Shown here: positions 1-8,202 of the stretch, piece after piece
How the letters are laid out: each line of letters begins with the position of its first letter
Numbering within the stretch: position 1 is the stretch's first letter
Assembly: GCA_017427185.1 (NCBI GenBank)
Contig: JAFRTJ010000025.1
Location: forward strand, 1-64,000
From: Bacteroidaceae bacterium
Lineage (GTDB): Bacteria > Bacteroidota > Bacteroidia > Bacteroidales > Bacteroidaceae
DNA: 64,000 bases
Direction of reading: 5' to 3'
Notes under the pieces: generated by a model
Databases searched by the model: none
The model's input: the letters and a program-made list of their open reading frames with translations, nothing else
Told to the model about the DNA's origin: nothing
Translations under genes and position numbers: made by a program

Positions 1-104
1 ATGCCGTCTTCAATCTCGTCCCCAGCCGCAAGGCACAGGAGGATGCGGTAGCTGAAGCGAAGCGCCAGGAGACCACCCAGCCTGAGGAACCAGAGGAACC
101 CTAA
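1..104 (+). CDS. C-terminal end of a probable HU-family (HU-related) DNA-binding protein, partial
   Basis: The third frame is open from the window edge to a TAA at 102-104 and encodes the last 33 residues. They contain a FNLVPSRKAQEDAVAEAKRQ stretch and a Glu/Pro-rich, disordered tail ending PEEPEEP. In Bacteroidales, HU-related proteins often end in such acidic tails and are commonly followed by a smalltalk micro-protein, which is the case here 150 bp downstream. The identification rests on this neighbourhood and the tail style, not on a conserved domain, because the folded part lies outside the window. Another small basic protein with an acidic tail would look the same. Confidence 0.5.
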   Translation, partial: AVFNLVPSRKAQEDAVAEAKRQETTQPEEPEEP

Positions 105-119
105 GAAGCCCCTCCCTAA

Positions 120-254
120 CCCTCCCCTCAAGGGGAGGGGAATCGGAGTAATCGGAAAATTCGGAGTAATCGGAGTAAATGGTAAATGGTAAATGGGACT
201 CCGAGCTTGCTCGCCTGAGCACCTACGGAGCGCAAGAAATGGTAAATGGTAAAT
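120..254. repeat. Intergenic simple repeats (AATCGGAGT and GGTAAAT units)
   Basis: Imperfect tandem copies of AATCGGAGT (with AATCGGAAAATTCGG variants) run into repeated GGTAAAT units at about 177-196. GGTAAATGGTAAAT recurs at 240-253, directly before the smalltalk start codon. No open frame with protein character covers them. They look like slippage-prone filler. Confidence 0.75.
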
Positions 255-255
255 T

Positions 256-351
256 ATGAAGAAGGAGACTTGGAAATTCATCTTGCAGACGTTGGCGGCT
301 ATCATCAGCGCTATCCTGACGAGCCTGGGAGTGAGCAGCTGCCTGAGTTGA
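256..351 (+). CDS. Smalltalk family micro-protein (31 aa)
   Basis: ATG at 256 opens a 31-codon frame ending TGA at 349-351. The product begins MKKETWKFILQTLAAIISAI and ends in a Gly-Val-Ser-Ser-Cys-Leu-Ser tail. The basic start, the W-K-F-I-L-Q-T signature, one hydrophobic helix and a Cys near the C-terminus match the Bacteroidetes smalltalk family, which typically sits just downstream of an HU-related gene and often before an amidase gene. The HU-like partner is present here but no amidase follows. The family has no established function. The peptide is short enough to be skipped by most gene finders, so the call rests on motif and context. Confidence 0.72.
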   Translation: MKKETWKFILQTLAAIISAILTSLGVSSCLS

Positions 352-510
352 TTAGCGGTTAGAGGTTAGCGGTTAGCGGTTAGAGGTTAGCGGTTAGAGG
401 TTATGGGTTAGAGGGAAGAGGTTAGCGGTTATGGGTTAGAGGAAAACTCTGAGTAATCGGAAAAATCGGAGTAATCGGAGTAATCGGAAGAATCGGAATC
501 CCCACTAACC
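352..510. repeat. Intergenic simple repeats (AGCGGTTAGAGGTT and AATCGGAGT units)
   Basis: Degenerate tandem units of GGTTAGAGGTTAGC run from about 357 to 441, followed by a second block of AATCGGAGTAATCGGA from about 450 to 497, the same unit seen at 137-176. From 511 to 632 I see only a small inverted repeat (GTCAATT at 537-543 with AATTGAC at 547-553) and no gene. Confidence 0.75.
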
Positions 511-632
511 ACTAACCGCTCACCGTTAACCCAATTGTCAATTATCAATTGACCTGCGGTCGAGGCAGTTCACGCTTGGAAGAATTGGAGCAAGCTCCAT
601 TCTCCACTCGCTAAAACGCAGCCTTATCAATT

Positions 633-677
633 AAAAAAGTGGATCCCCAGCTAATCAATCCGACTAACCAGGGATCC
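633..677 (-). terminator. Probable intrinsic terminator of tRNA-His
   Basis: On the minus strand a GGATCCC arm (671-677) can pair with GGGATCC (641-647) across a 23-base loop, and the second arm is followed by ACTTTTTT. It lies about 20 bases beyond the 3' end of tRNA-His. The loop is long, which keeps confidence moderate. Confidence 0.55.
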
Positions 678-698
678 GGAGGGAGGGGAAATGATATG

Positions 699-773
699 GG
701 TGACTAGTGGGACTCGAACCCACGACATTCAGAACCACAATCTGACGCTCTAACCAACTGAACTATAGTCACC
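699..773 (-). tRNA. tRNA-His (anticodon GTG)
   Basis: The minus strand folds into a full cloverleaf. The anticodon stem CAGA/TCTG carries loop TTGTGGT, giving anticodon GTG. The T arm is GTGGGTTCGAGTCCCAC. The acceptor GTGACTA pairs with TAGTCAC, with the extra 5' G opposite a C discriminator that is specific to tRNA-His. CCA is not encoded. Confidence 0.95.
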
Positions 774-814
774 ATCTATAGTCCATCCGGGAGTTGAACT
801 CCCAAATGCGAATG

Positions 815-845
815 CAAAGATACAGCATTTCCGTGAATCTGCAAA
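815..845 (-). promoter_or_regulatory. Promoter for tRNA-His
   Basis: Minus strand: TTTG at 842-845, 19 bases, then TATCTTTG at 815-822, matching the Bacteroidetes TTTG/TAnnTTTG consensus. It lies about 40 bases upstream of tRNA-His. Between promoter and tRNA is a perfect GGGAG/CTCCC hairpin (789-803) resembling a shortened tRNA T arm. Confidence 0.75.
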
Positions 846-861
846 ACTTTTGGCAAGTTTT

Positions 862-1740
862 TTATCGGTAAAATTCTTTTTTTGCTGCTGAGAGCGTGTT
901 CTGCATCAACATACAAATGGTCATGGGCCCTACTCCACCAGGCACAGGGGTGATGAATGAGCAAAGGGGAGCCACATGCTCGAAGTCCACATCGCCACTC
1001 AGACGGAACCCACTCTTGCGCGATGGATCTGGCACGCGTGTGGTGCCGACATCGATGATGGCTGCTCCTGGTTTCACCATGTCCGCCGTCAGGAACCCTG
1101 GCTTTCCGATGGCTGCGATAATGATGTCTGCCTCCTGGCATTCTTTCTTGAGCGTTGCGCTGCGGCTGTGGCAGACGGTCACCGTGCTGTCGCCATACTG
1201 CTTCTGCATCATGAGCTGCGCCATAGGTTTCCCCACGATATTGCTCCGTCCCAGGATGACACATTTCCTGCCACTCGTGGGCACGTTGTATCTCCTGAGC
1301 AACTCGAGGATGCCCTTGGGGGTGGCACTCACGTAGCAGGGCAATCCGATGGCCATGCGCCCCACGTTGATGGGATGGAATCCGTCCACATCCTTACGGT
1401 AGTCGATGGCTTCGATGACCTTCTGCTCGCTGATGTGCTTGGGCAAGGGAAGCTGCACGATGAATCCGTCGACACTTTCATCGCAATTCAGCCGGTCCAC
1501 CTCTGCCAAGAGGGCTTCCTCTGTGATGTCGTCCTCGAAGCGTATCAATGTGCTCTGGAATCCGCATGCCTCGCAAGCCAGCACCTTGTTCTTCACGTAG
1601 GTCTCGCTGCCTCCATCGTGTCCCACGAGGATGGCTGCCAGATGGGGACGTTTCCCGCCATTGCTGACTATCCGATCCACTTCCTCTTTTATCTCGGCTT
1701 TTATTTGAGCTGCCGTTGCCTTTCCATCAATTAGAACCAT
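862..1740 (-). CDS. folD: Bifunctional methylenetetrahydrofolate dehydrogenase / methenyltetrahydrofolate cyclohydrolase
   Basis: FolD interconverts 5,10-methylene-, methenyl- and 10-formyl-tetrahydrofolate in the cytoplasm with NADP, supplying one-carbon units for purines and formyl-Met. The 292-residue product has the usual family length. Visible signatures are the substrate-site YVKNK (about 49-53, with the catalytic Lys), the GFIVQLPLP motif (about 92-100), the KDVDGFHP loop and the nucleotide-binding GRSNIVGKP (about 164-172), then the C-terminal PGGVGPMT. It starts at ATG 1740. It lies 102 bp downstream of ffh on the same strand and could be read from the same transcript; the gap holds three GTAGTTAA repeats. 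Confidence 0.97.
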   Translation of the reverse strand: MVLIDGKATAAQIKAEIKEEVDRIVSNGGKRPHLAAILVGHDGGSETYVKNKVLACEACGFQSTLIRFEDDITEEALLAEVDRLNCDESVDGFIVQLPLPKHISEQKVIEAIDYRKDVDGFHPINVGRMAIGLPCYVSATPKGILELLRRYNVPTSGRKCVILGRSNIVGKPMAQLMMQKQYGDSTVTVCHSRSATLKKECQEADIIIAAIGKPGFLTADMVKPGAAIIDVGTTRVPDPSRKSGFRLSGDVDFEHVAPLCSFITPVPGGVGPMTICMLMQNTLSAAKKEFYR

Positions 1741-1842
1741 ATTCTTTTACTTTTGTAGTTAAGTAGTTAAGTAGTTAAGCCGTTACTTTTCAACTTTTTA
1801 ACTTTTTACCTTTTCTTTTACCTTTTCACCTTAGGTACTTTC
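1741..1842. repeat. ffh-folD intergenic region with short tandem repeats
   Basis: Three exact 8-bp GTAGTTAA units lie at 1755-1778, followed by pyrimidine-rich ACTTTTTACCTTTT-like repeats. The same TTAACTAC unit occurs twice near 60537-60560, so it is a recurrent short repeat of this genome. No promoter match was found in it. Confidence 0.6.
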
Positions 1843-3177
1843 TTACTTTCTGAATTTATTCATCATCCCTGCCATCTGAGCCATCTTGTTCTTGTCCGTC
1901 ACCATCTTCATCATCTTGCGCGTCTGGTCGAACTGTTTGATAAGACGGTTCACTTCCTGGATGTTGTTGCCTGAACCCTTGGCAATGCGCATGCGGCGAC
2001 TGGTGTTGAGCAACTCTGGCTTCTTGCGCTCAGCGGGTGTCATGCTCTGGATGATAGCCTCGATCTTCTTGAAGGCATCGTCGTCGATGTCCACGTCCTT
2101 GAGAGCCTTCCCCACCCCAGGAATCATGCTTGCCAAATCCTTCAGGTTGCCCATCTTCTTGATCTGCTGAATCTGACCATAGAAATCATCGAAGTCAAAC
2201 TGGTTCTTCTGGATCTTCCTCTGCAGGCGACGGGCCTCTTCCTCGTCATACTGCTCCTGGGCGCGCTCTACCAGAGAAACGATGTCACCCATACCCAGGA
2301 TGCGGTCGGCCATACGGCTGGGATGGAACGGGTCGATGGCCTCCATCTTCTCACCTGTACCAACGAACTTGATGGGCTTGTCGACCACGGCACGGATACT
2401 CAGGGCAGCACCACCACGCGTGTCACCATCCAACTTCGTCAAGACAACACCCGTATAGTCGAGACGCTCATTGAACTCACGGGCCGTATTCACGGCATCC
2501 TGACCCGTCATCGCATCCACCACAAAAAGAATCTCGTCAGGATTCGTCGCATCACGAATGTCCTGGATCTGCTGCATCAGCTCCTCGTCGATAGCCTGAC
2601 GTCCAGCGGTGTCTATGATAAGCACATCGTGACCCTTTGCCTTCGATTCCTGAATGGCATCCAAAGCAACCTTCACGGGGTCCGTCGCACCAAGCTCCAT
2701 GAAGACGGGAACACCCACCTGCTCACCCAACACGCGCAGCTGCTCCATAGCGGCAGGACGGAAGGTATCGCACGCAGCAAGCAGGGGGTTCATGTGGCGC
2801 TTTTCCTTCAGCATCTTGGCGAGCTTGCCACTCATGGTCGTCTTACCAGCACCGTTCAAGCCAGCCATCAGGACGATGGCAGGGTGACCTTTCAGGTTCA
2901 TGTCTGTCGTCTCGCCACCCATCAGCTGAGCCAACTCATCGTGCACAATCTTGACCATCAACTGCTGGGGCTTCACGGCTGTCAGCACATTCTGTCCCAG
3001 AGCTTTCTGCTTGACTGTATCCGTGAAATTCTTGGCTACCTTGTAATTCACATCGGCATCCAACAGGGCACGACGCACATCCTTGAGCGTTTCTGCCACA
3101 TTTATCTCTGTGATTTTGCCTTCACCTTTCAGAATCTTGAACGAGCGTTCAAGCCTCTCACTTAAATTCTCAAACAT
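1843..3177 (-). CDS. ffh: Signal recognition particle protein Ffh (SRP54 GTPase)
   Basis: Ffh binds signal sequences as they leave the ribosome and, with its receptor FtsY and the SRP RNA, delivers nascent membrane proteins to the translocon. The 444 residues show the N-terminal helical bundle, then the GTPase domain with the P loop GLNGAGKTT (about 107-115), DTAGR and TKLDGD, and a C-terminal M domain rich in Met ending KMAQMAGMMNKFRK. Start ATG 3177 is 23 bp after the hydrolase stop, so the two genes are probably cotranscribed. No SRP RNA gene was recognised in the window. Confidence 0.97.
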   Translation of the reverse strand: MFENLSERLERSFKILKGEGKITEINVAETLKDVRRALLDADVNYKVAKNFTDTVKQKALGQNVLTAVKPQQLMVKIVHDELAQLMGGETTDMNLKGHPAIVLMAGLNGAGKTTMSGKLAKMLKEKRHMNPLLAACDTFRPAAMEQLRVLGEQVGVPVFMELGATDPVKVALDAIQESKAKGHDVLIIDTAGRQAIDEELMQQIQDIRDATNPDEILFVVDAMTGQDAVNTAREFNERLDYTGVVLTKLDGDTRGGAALSIRAVVDKPIKFVGTGEKMEAIDPFHPSRMADRILGMGDIVSLVERAQEQYDEEEARRLQRKIQKNQFDFDDFYGQIQQIKKMGNLKDLASMIPGVGKALKDVDIDDDAFKKIEAIIQSMTPAERKKPELLNTSRRMRIAKGSGNNIQEVNRLIKQFDQTRKMMKMVTDKNKMAQMAGMMNKFRK

Positions 3178-3200
3178 TTTCTTATGACTATTTTTACTGT

Positions 3201-3794
3201 TTATATTTCCAAAATATCCTTTACCAAGGGCAACACGACCTTGCTCAACACCTTATCGTTGAGGAAATGCTCACCCTCGAAGAGACTCATCTGCAAAGCG
3301 CCGTAGTGCTTCCTGAAGTCCGCCTGACAATTCACCAATTTGTCCTGGGTGCCGAAAAGTCCCCAGACAATCTCTTTCTCATGAGGGTCGACACGCGTGA
3401 AAGAGGACTTCTCGACCTGTTGGAACTCCTGAATCATCTGCTTGTCCACCTTGAACTCCTTCGCCCCATCCTGGCGTTTGTTGCGGAATTCCCGTTTCCC
3501 CATCCCTCGGAAGGTGAGCAAGCGGGCCATGTGGAACGAGGGATTCACCAGAACACGGGGAACTCCATACAGCTGCTCTGCATACATGGCACCCATACTG
3601 GTGGCGACAATCAATTCGAAATGTTCCTCAGCCACCAAATCCTTCAACATCTTTTGAGCCTCCAAAGGCGAGGTAGGAATGTCAGGACTGACCACATTCA
3701 CTCCAAGGGGATAGAGCATATTACGCATCGTGGTAGCCGTTCCTGTACTGCCAGCCGACGCAAATCCATGGAGGTATAACACTCGCTTACTCAT
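3201..3794 (-). CDS. YqiA/YcfP-type alpha/beta-hydrolase
   Basis: The 197-residue protein starts YLHGFASA (the HGF oxyanion region) and carries the nucleophile elbow ATSMGAMYA (Ser at about 65), an Asp region (GTQDKLV) and a late His in EGEHFLND, together a complete Ser/Asp/His triad. This organisation and short length fit the UPF0227 / YqiA-YcfP esterase-like family; the physiological substrate is unknown. It has no signal peptide and should be cytoplasmic. The start lies 7 bases after the stop of the large secreted protein gene and the stop lies 23 bases before ffh, so it sits inside a minus-strand operon. Confidence 0.85.
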   Translation of the reverse strand: MSKRVLYLHGFASAGSTGTATTMRNMLYPLGVNVVSPDIPTSPLEAQKMLKDLVAEEHFELIVATSMGAMYAEQLYGVPRVLVNPSFHMARLLTFRGMGKREFRNKRQDGAKEFKVDKQMIQEFQQVEKSSFTRVDPHEKEIVWGLFGTQDKLVNCQADFRKHYGALQMSLFEGEHFLNDKVLSKVVLPLVKDILEI

Positions 3795-3801
3795 ACTTCA
3801 C

Positions 3802-6800
3802 TTACTTTTCTTTTCGCGTAAACTTCGTGGCACATCTGTTGCCATCCTTATCCGAGAGGCGAGCCACATACACCCCAGCGGGCAGGTTCTTCAGCGAGAC
3901 ACGTTTGTGTCCGCTCGCATCAAATTCTTCCCTGTCAGTCAACACGATCTGACCAGACACAGAATAGACACACAAAACTGCCTGGGGCGTCTCCTCGCTC
4001 TTCAGGAGGAGTTCGTCGCCCACACACGCTATGCTCAATCCACCATTCCGTTCTTTCTCCAAAACATTGGGTATCGCATCAGCATCCTCAGGTGCCTCCC
4101 AAGGTGTCGTGTAGCTGTTCATTCGATTCGATGCGTCGATGGAGGGACGAGTCATCAGATAGAGCTGGTCAGCTCCATCAGGATAGCGTCCAACGGATTC
4201 CCCACCATCGTGAGCACAATAGATCAATGTGTCGGCCCACGCATCGTCCTGAGCTGAGAGAGTGACCCGCTTTCCGTCCTCATTGGAAAGTTTGAAGTCA
4301 ACATGCAGTTGGGAACGTGTCTCCAATCCATCACACCAAACAATCTTGTAGCCATAAGCAGGAATGACGGTGCTTGCTGCCGTTCCATTCGAGCTGATAA
4401 CGGCCTTGTGGCTATCTTTCCTGGAATCAGAGAGGTACATACCCTCGAGGTCGATGTCCTCGCCTGTCGTGTTGTAGAGCTCTATCCAGTCGTTCTTCTT
4501 GAAATATTCATTCACATTCACGCTATTGCCAGCACTCACCTCGTTGATCACCACAGGAGGCTTCTGACGGGAGAAATCTTCATTTTCCTTCTTCTTGAAG
4601 TAGGCTTTCAATCCAATCCTGGACGAGCTGGCAGGCATATCTATCTCTGGCTCCACACTCACGAACTCCACCTCCGTTTCATCGCCTGGCACTATCACGC
4701 CGACTGAAGCATCCCAATAGATGTCGCTACTGGTATTGCTGTTATTGTGGACCTCGACAGCTATCACATTATCTCCCTTCTTCAGGAGTTTCGTGTCCAG
4801 AGTGATAGAGCCAGCGAATGGTTCATCACCTGCATACGAAGAGCTGACTGTATTGAAATTGATTGTACCAATAGGCATGTTGAAACGACCTGCCTCTTTG
4901 CCGTTGACATACACCACCATCCCATCGTCGAGCATGTAGTTCAAGAGATAGATGTCATTCTCGCCAGGCGTCTCATCCAGATGCAGGACCTTACGGAAAT
5001 AGTAGGTGATATACTTGTTGGTGCTGTTACCGCCGTAACTGATGACCGTATTGTACCGGCTGTTGCTGCTGGCGTATCCCAAGGGAGTATTGCCTTCCTT
5101 CCAACCAGAATCATCGTACGTGGTTTCCTTCCATCTGGTGCCATCCAGGTTTCCTCGATCGCTATAGCGCCATTTGCTTCCCAACGGGAAAACTGGTTTA
5201 TCCACGCCCATCATAGAACCTGTCAGCAGTTGCCAACCCTGGAATTCAAAACCTGCAGGAGCTTCAGCTTTCAACCTGACGGGAGGGAACAACTGTCCGT
5301 CGAACTTGCCTGTGGGAACCGTTTGCCCATTCACTTCCAGCTTGGCTTTGTCCAGATTCGAACCAAGAACAATCTGCTGGGCAGCAACTCCACTAAGTTT
5401 CATGGGAGAGTAACTCTTCAGGGCGCTGTAGAGAATGTTTGCCCGACCGTTCAAACTGCTTATCATGCTGTTGGCTGTTGCCCAAGGGCTGTCGTTCTTT
5501 CCATACCCATTATCATTCAGCACCTGCATGTCAGCCACCCGATTGGCCCACTTCGTGATGAGCTGCTGGCAACGGGAAGGTTCAAAAACACTTCCAGCCA
5601 TCAGGCAGAAGGCATCAATGAACTGCTTGCGGAAGTCAGCATTGTTGAGCATATTCTGGAAGATGGTGACAAGCTCAATCTCTTTCGTGTAATGATCCAC
5701 ATTCTCGCCATAGAGTTGGTTGAAGGAGTAGATCCTTTTATCTGCAAAAGTACTGAAAGGACTTGTATTCCCAAAGGCGCCGTCCAAATCATACACGATG
5801 AAACGGAACCTGCCCCGTTCCATGATGGGACGCCAAGCCTTCACATTATTCTGTGGCCAATCCCAGTTGGACAGATACATCTCAGCAGCCATATAGTTGC
5901 AGAACTCATCGATGTCCACCAGTTCGTGAATCTGCTCGTAACTGCTGGCTTTGCTTGCTGTCTTGCTCAGGGTATACCATTTCTCGAAGGCCTCGCGGGT
6001 ACCGTTCAACTGGCAGTATCCACTATCTGCATCAATTTCGAAAAGGTCTATCTCCTCCTTGTCGAGCCCATAATTGGCATAAACGAACTTGTTGTTGTTG
6101 GGCTCACGCAGATTGATTACCCCCTTGTATACGCCGTTGATATAATGGCATACGGGAGTATACGCCTGACAATCCAAATCGACTCCACTGGTGCGAATCA
6201 ACTCTTGCAGGAAAGGGTCTCTCACACGACAGGAATTGTCATTCCCGCCATTTCGAATCTGCAGGCTTTTGGTCCGCTGGTAAGGCTTGCTGTCGAAGAA
6301 CTGGTAATCCAATGTATTTTGTCCCTCATACAGCTTGGCCGCATTGATCTTGAAACTGTAAGGTGTCGAGGAACGGCTCCAACCTCCACAACGTGCCAAA
6401 CCTGCTTCCTGATTCACCAGGCTTTTCCCCTCAGCATCCAGAAGTTCAAAGTTGACAGGTCGATCCCAATCCATATTCCAGTTGCAGGCAGTACTTTGTC
6501 CCAAACCAGGACGACCATTCACCCCTCGCACAAAGACACCCATCTTTTCGTTATAAAGATTGACAGGATCTGTCACGATAGACATGATGGGCAAGGTGAA
6601 GTTCTTGTCTCTCTTGATGTAAGAACGAGTCACCACTTGGCTACTCAGATATCCTTCCTTGAAAAAGGCAAAACGATAAACGGCAGTCTCTCTCACCACA
6701 AAGATACCGTTCAAACTGGTCTCACCATTGCGCAAGGTGGGAGTAGAACCATTGGTGGTATAACGAAGCGTGGCACCTTCAGGAATGTTCGACACAGCTG

Positions 6801-7374
6801 TTATCAAAGAGGAAGAGAAGAGTTGGCTCTCTTTTGTCAACTCAGGCGCAGGCAAGCGTTCCTGGCAAAATTGGACCTCACCATTCGTGGCAGCAGGAGT
6901 GGGTGTATCTGTCCATCCCCATTCGTCAGCACCATCCGTCTTGCGTGCATAACTGGCACGAGGAATGGCAGGGGGATAATCCTGCTGAAGGATGAGTTCG
7001 CCCTTCGAGTCGCTCAGATAGATGGTTCCCCCCTCCTGATCCAACTTCATGTCAATTTGGCTGGGTTTGTACTTGTCGTGATGCTCAAACCACAAATTGA
7101 CAAACCCGCCACTACGAATCATGGTGGATTGAGTGATGTGTACCTTCTTCAGATTCCCTGGATCATCGCTTAGCCAACAATTACGGAGCTGGACATACGT
7201 GTTCCCTGGATTGTATATCTCTATCCATCCTCCGTAATTCCAACTGGGATCCACAAAACGGTCCACATTGGCAGGCATAATCTCATTTATGAGCAGAGAA
7301 TACACTCCTTCTGCCCTGAGTAGACCTGAGCTGAAAGCCAGCACGAGAACCAGTAGAAATCTTATATGTATCAT
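3802..7374 (-). CDS. Secreted CotH-kinase / lamin-tail-domain protein with T9SS-type sorting domain
   Basis: The 1190-residue product begins with a clear signal peptide (MIHIRFLLVLVLAFSSGLL). In order it shows a lamin-tail domain (LLINEIMPAN, about 25-125), a chitobiase-C-like module (GATLRYTTNGSTPT, about 200), a CotH kinase-like domain (about 260-640, with YKGVINLREPNNN), a beta-sandwich resembling galactose-binding domains (about 750-920), a second lamin-tail domain (VVINEVSAG, about 955-1085) and a C-terminal sorting domain (VYSVSGQIV ... LPAGVYVARL). CotH relatives phosphorylate spore-coat protein in Bacillus, but the role of these secreted Bacteroidetes forms is not known. The reading frame is open to 7572, but a strong promoter at 7397-7428 lies inside that extension and the signal peptide begins at 7374, so 7374 is taken as the start. 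Confidence 0.88.
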   Translation of the reverse strand: MIHIRFLLVLVLAFSSGLLRAEGVYSLLINEIMPANVDRFVDPSWNYGGWIEIYNPGNTYVQLRNCWLSDDPGNLKKVHITQSTMIRSGGFVNLWFEHHDKYKPSQIDMKLDQEGGTIYLSDSKGELILQQDYPPAIPRASYARKTDGADEWGWTDTPTPAATNGEVQFCQERLPAPELTKESQLFSSSLITAVSNIPEGATLRYTTNGSTPTLRNGETSLNGIFVVRETAVYRFAFFKEGYLSSQVVTRSYIKRDKNFTLPIMSIVTDPVNLYNEKMGVFVRGVNGRPGLGQSTACNWNMDWDRPVNFELLDAEGKSLVNQEAGLARCGGWSRSSTPYSFKINAAKLYEGQNTLDYQFFDSKPYQRTKSLQIRNGGNDNSCRVRDPFLQELIRTSGVDLDCQAYTPVCHYINGVYKGVINLREPNNNKFVYANYGLDKEEIDLFEIDADSGYCQLNGTREAFEKWYTLSKTASKASSYEQIHELVDIDEFCNYMAAEMYLSNWDWPQNNVKAWRPIMERGRFRFIVYDLDGAFGNTSPFSTFADKRIYSFNQLYGENVDHYTKEIELVTIFQNMLNNADFRKQFIDAFCLMAGSVFEPSRCQQLITKWANRVADMQVLNDNGYGKNDSPWATANSMISSLNGRANILYSALKSYSPMKLSGVAAQQIVLGSNLDKAKLEVNGQTVPTGKFDGQLFPPVRLKAEAPAGFEFQGWQLLTGSMMGVDKPVFPLGSKWRYSDRGNLDGTRWKETTYDDSGWKEGNTPLGYASSNSRYNTVISYGGNSTNKYITYYFRKVLHLDETPGENDIYLLNYMLDDGMVVYVNGKEAGRFNMPIGTINFNTVSSSYAGDEPFAGSITLDTKLLKKGDNVIAVEVHNNSNTSSDIYWDASVGVIVPGDETEVEFVSVEPEIDMPASSSRIGLKAYFKKKENEDFSRQKPPVVINEVSAGNSVNVNEYFKKNDWIELYNTTGEDIDLEGMYLSDSRKDSHKAVISSNGTAASTVIPAYGYKIVWCDGLETRSQLHVDFKLSNEDGKRVTLSAQDDAWADTLIYCAHDGGESVGRYPDGADQLYLMTRPSIDASNRMNSYTTPWEAPEDADAIPNVLEKERNGGLSIACVGDELLLKSEETPQAVLCVYSVSGQIVLTDREEFDASGHKRVSLKNLPAGVYVARLSDKDGNRCATKFTRKEK

Positions 7375-7396
7375 CACAATCTTTTCAATTGGAGCA

Positions 7397-7428
7397 CAAA
7401 AGTAGAAAAAAAAAACGGCCCCACCAAA
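7397..7428 (-). promoter_or_regulatory. Promoter for the CotH/lamin-tail gene
   Basis: Minus strand: TTTG at 7425-7428, 20 bases, then TACTTTTG at 7397-7404, a full match to the Bacteroidetes consensus. The expected leader is about 20 nt. This sets the start codon at 7374. Confidence 0.8.
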
Positions 7429-7484
7429 CCATTCTTGTTTTTTCCTTTGGAAAATACAAAAACTCGAACTTTCATGCCCCTTCC

Positions 7485-7518
7485 AAAAAAGAAGTGCCGC
7501 CCAAGGTTTTGAGCGACA
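7485..7518 (-). terminator. Intrinsic terminator after the helical repeat gene
   Basis: On the minus strand an 8-bp stem TGTCGCTC/GGGCGGCA (7511-7518 with 7495-7502, including G-U pairs) encloses an AAAACCTT loop and is followed by CTTCTTTTTT. It separates the 7557-8153 gene from the downstream promoter at 7397. Confidence 0.65.
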
Positions 7519-7556
7519 CAACAATCCAAAAATTCCTGACAATTCCATATCAAGAA

Positions 7557-8153
7557 TCAAAAATTGAACCAACCTTTGATTTTCTGCCAGATTCCACTTT
7601 TTTTGACATCTTCTGAAACTTGATCGAAAGTATCACTTGCTTTCTGAGCTTGCTCTTTCACGAATTCAGTCGCTTGTTTTGCCGTTTCGCTGTTAGCGAC
7701 TTGATCGATGGTCTCATCCACTTTCTCCTTCACCTTCTTTATCGTTTCACTCGATTTCAGATCATCGATAGCCTGTTCGACCTTGTCCTGAACTTTCTTT
7801 ACGGTTTCGTTTTCTTTGATGTCATCAATCACATCCTCTACCTTATCCTTGACAGCCTTCAGGTTCTCGTCGTTCTTTGCCTTCTCCACCAAGTCTCCAA
7901 CTTTATCTTTGACATCATCGATCAAGTCTTCCACTTTATCTTTGGCAGCTTTCAGGTTGTCGTCATTCTTCACTTTCTCGACGATGTCGTCAAACTTCTC
8001 TTTGGCGTCATCCATTGCGTTCTCCAGCTTCTCTTTCAAGTCGCTTGAAGCCTCAGCAGCATCATTCTTCACTTCTTCTGCTGCACTTTTCACTTCTTCT
8101 GCTGCATTCTGCAAATTCTCAGCAGCATCCTTGATTGAATCTTCCTGTGTCAT
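7557..8153 (-). CDS. Repetitive amphipathic alpha-helical protein (LEA/apolipoprotein-like), hypothetical
   Basis: The 198-residue product lacks Cys, signal peptide and membrane segment and is made almost entirely of Lys/Glu/Asp/Val/Ala helix. Residues of about 100-160 form consecutive 20-residue repeats of the pattern xxKxVxDKVExxIDDxKxxE, preceded by longer copies of the same unit (about 55-100) and an Ala-rich helix at the N-terminus. It ends in an aromatic, basic tail (IWQKIKGWFNF). Such patterns occur in LEA-like and apolipoprotein-like proteins that bind membranes or protect proteins under stress; that function is only an analogy. It starts 49 bp after the beta-helix gene and a terminator follows it. 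No family name can be assigned with confidence. Confidence 0.72.
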   Translation of the reverse strand: MTQEDSIKDAAENLQNAAEEVKSAAEEVKNDAAEASSDLKEKLENAMDDAKEKFDDIVEKVKNDDNLKAAKDKVEDLIDDVKDKVGDLVEKAKNDENLKAVKDKVEDVIDDIKENETVKKVQDKVEQAIDDLKSSETIKKVKEKVDETIDQVANSETAKQATEFVKEQAQKASDTFDQVSEDVKKSGIWQKIKGWFNF

Positions 8154-8202
8154 AATCCCAAATTTTTAAAGATGAATAAATATGAAATGTTTATTGAATA
8201 GA

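Noticed and set aside
4747..7173. An 808-codon open frame on the plus strand, antisense to the CotH/lamin-tail gene
   Set aside because: It has no domain character, lies wholly opposite a gene with clear domains and signal peptide, and reflects codon bias of the minus strand.
7375..7572. Upstream extension of the CotH/lamin-tail protein by 66 residues
   Set aside because: The extension contains a full promoter and a terminator and precedes a clean signal peptide starting at 7374.
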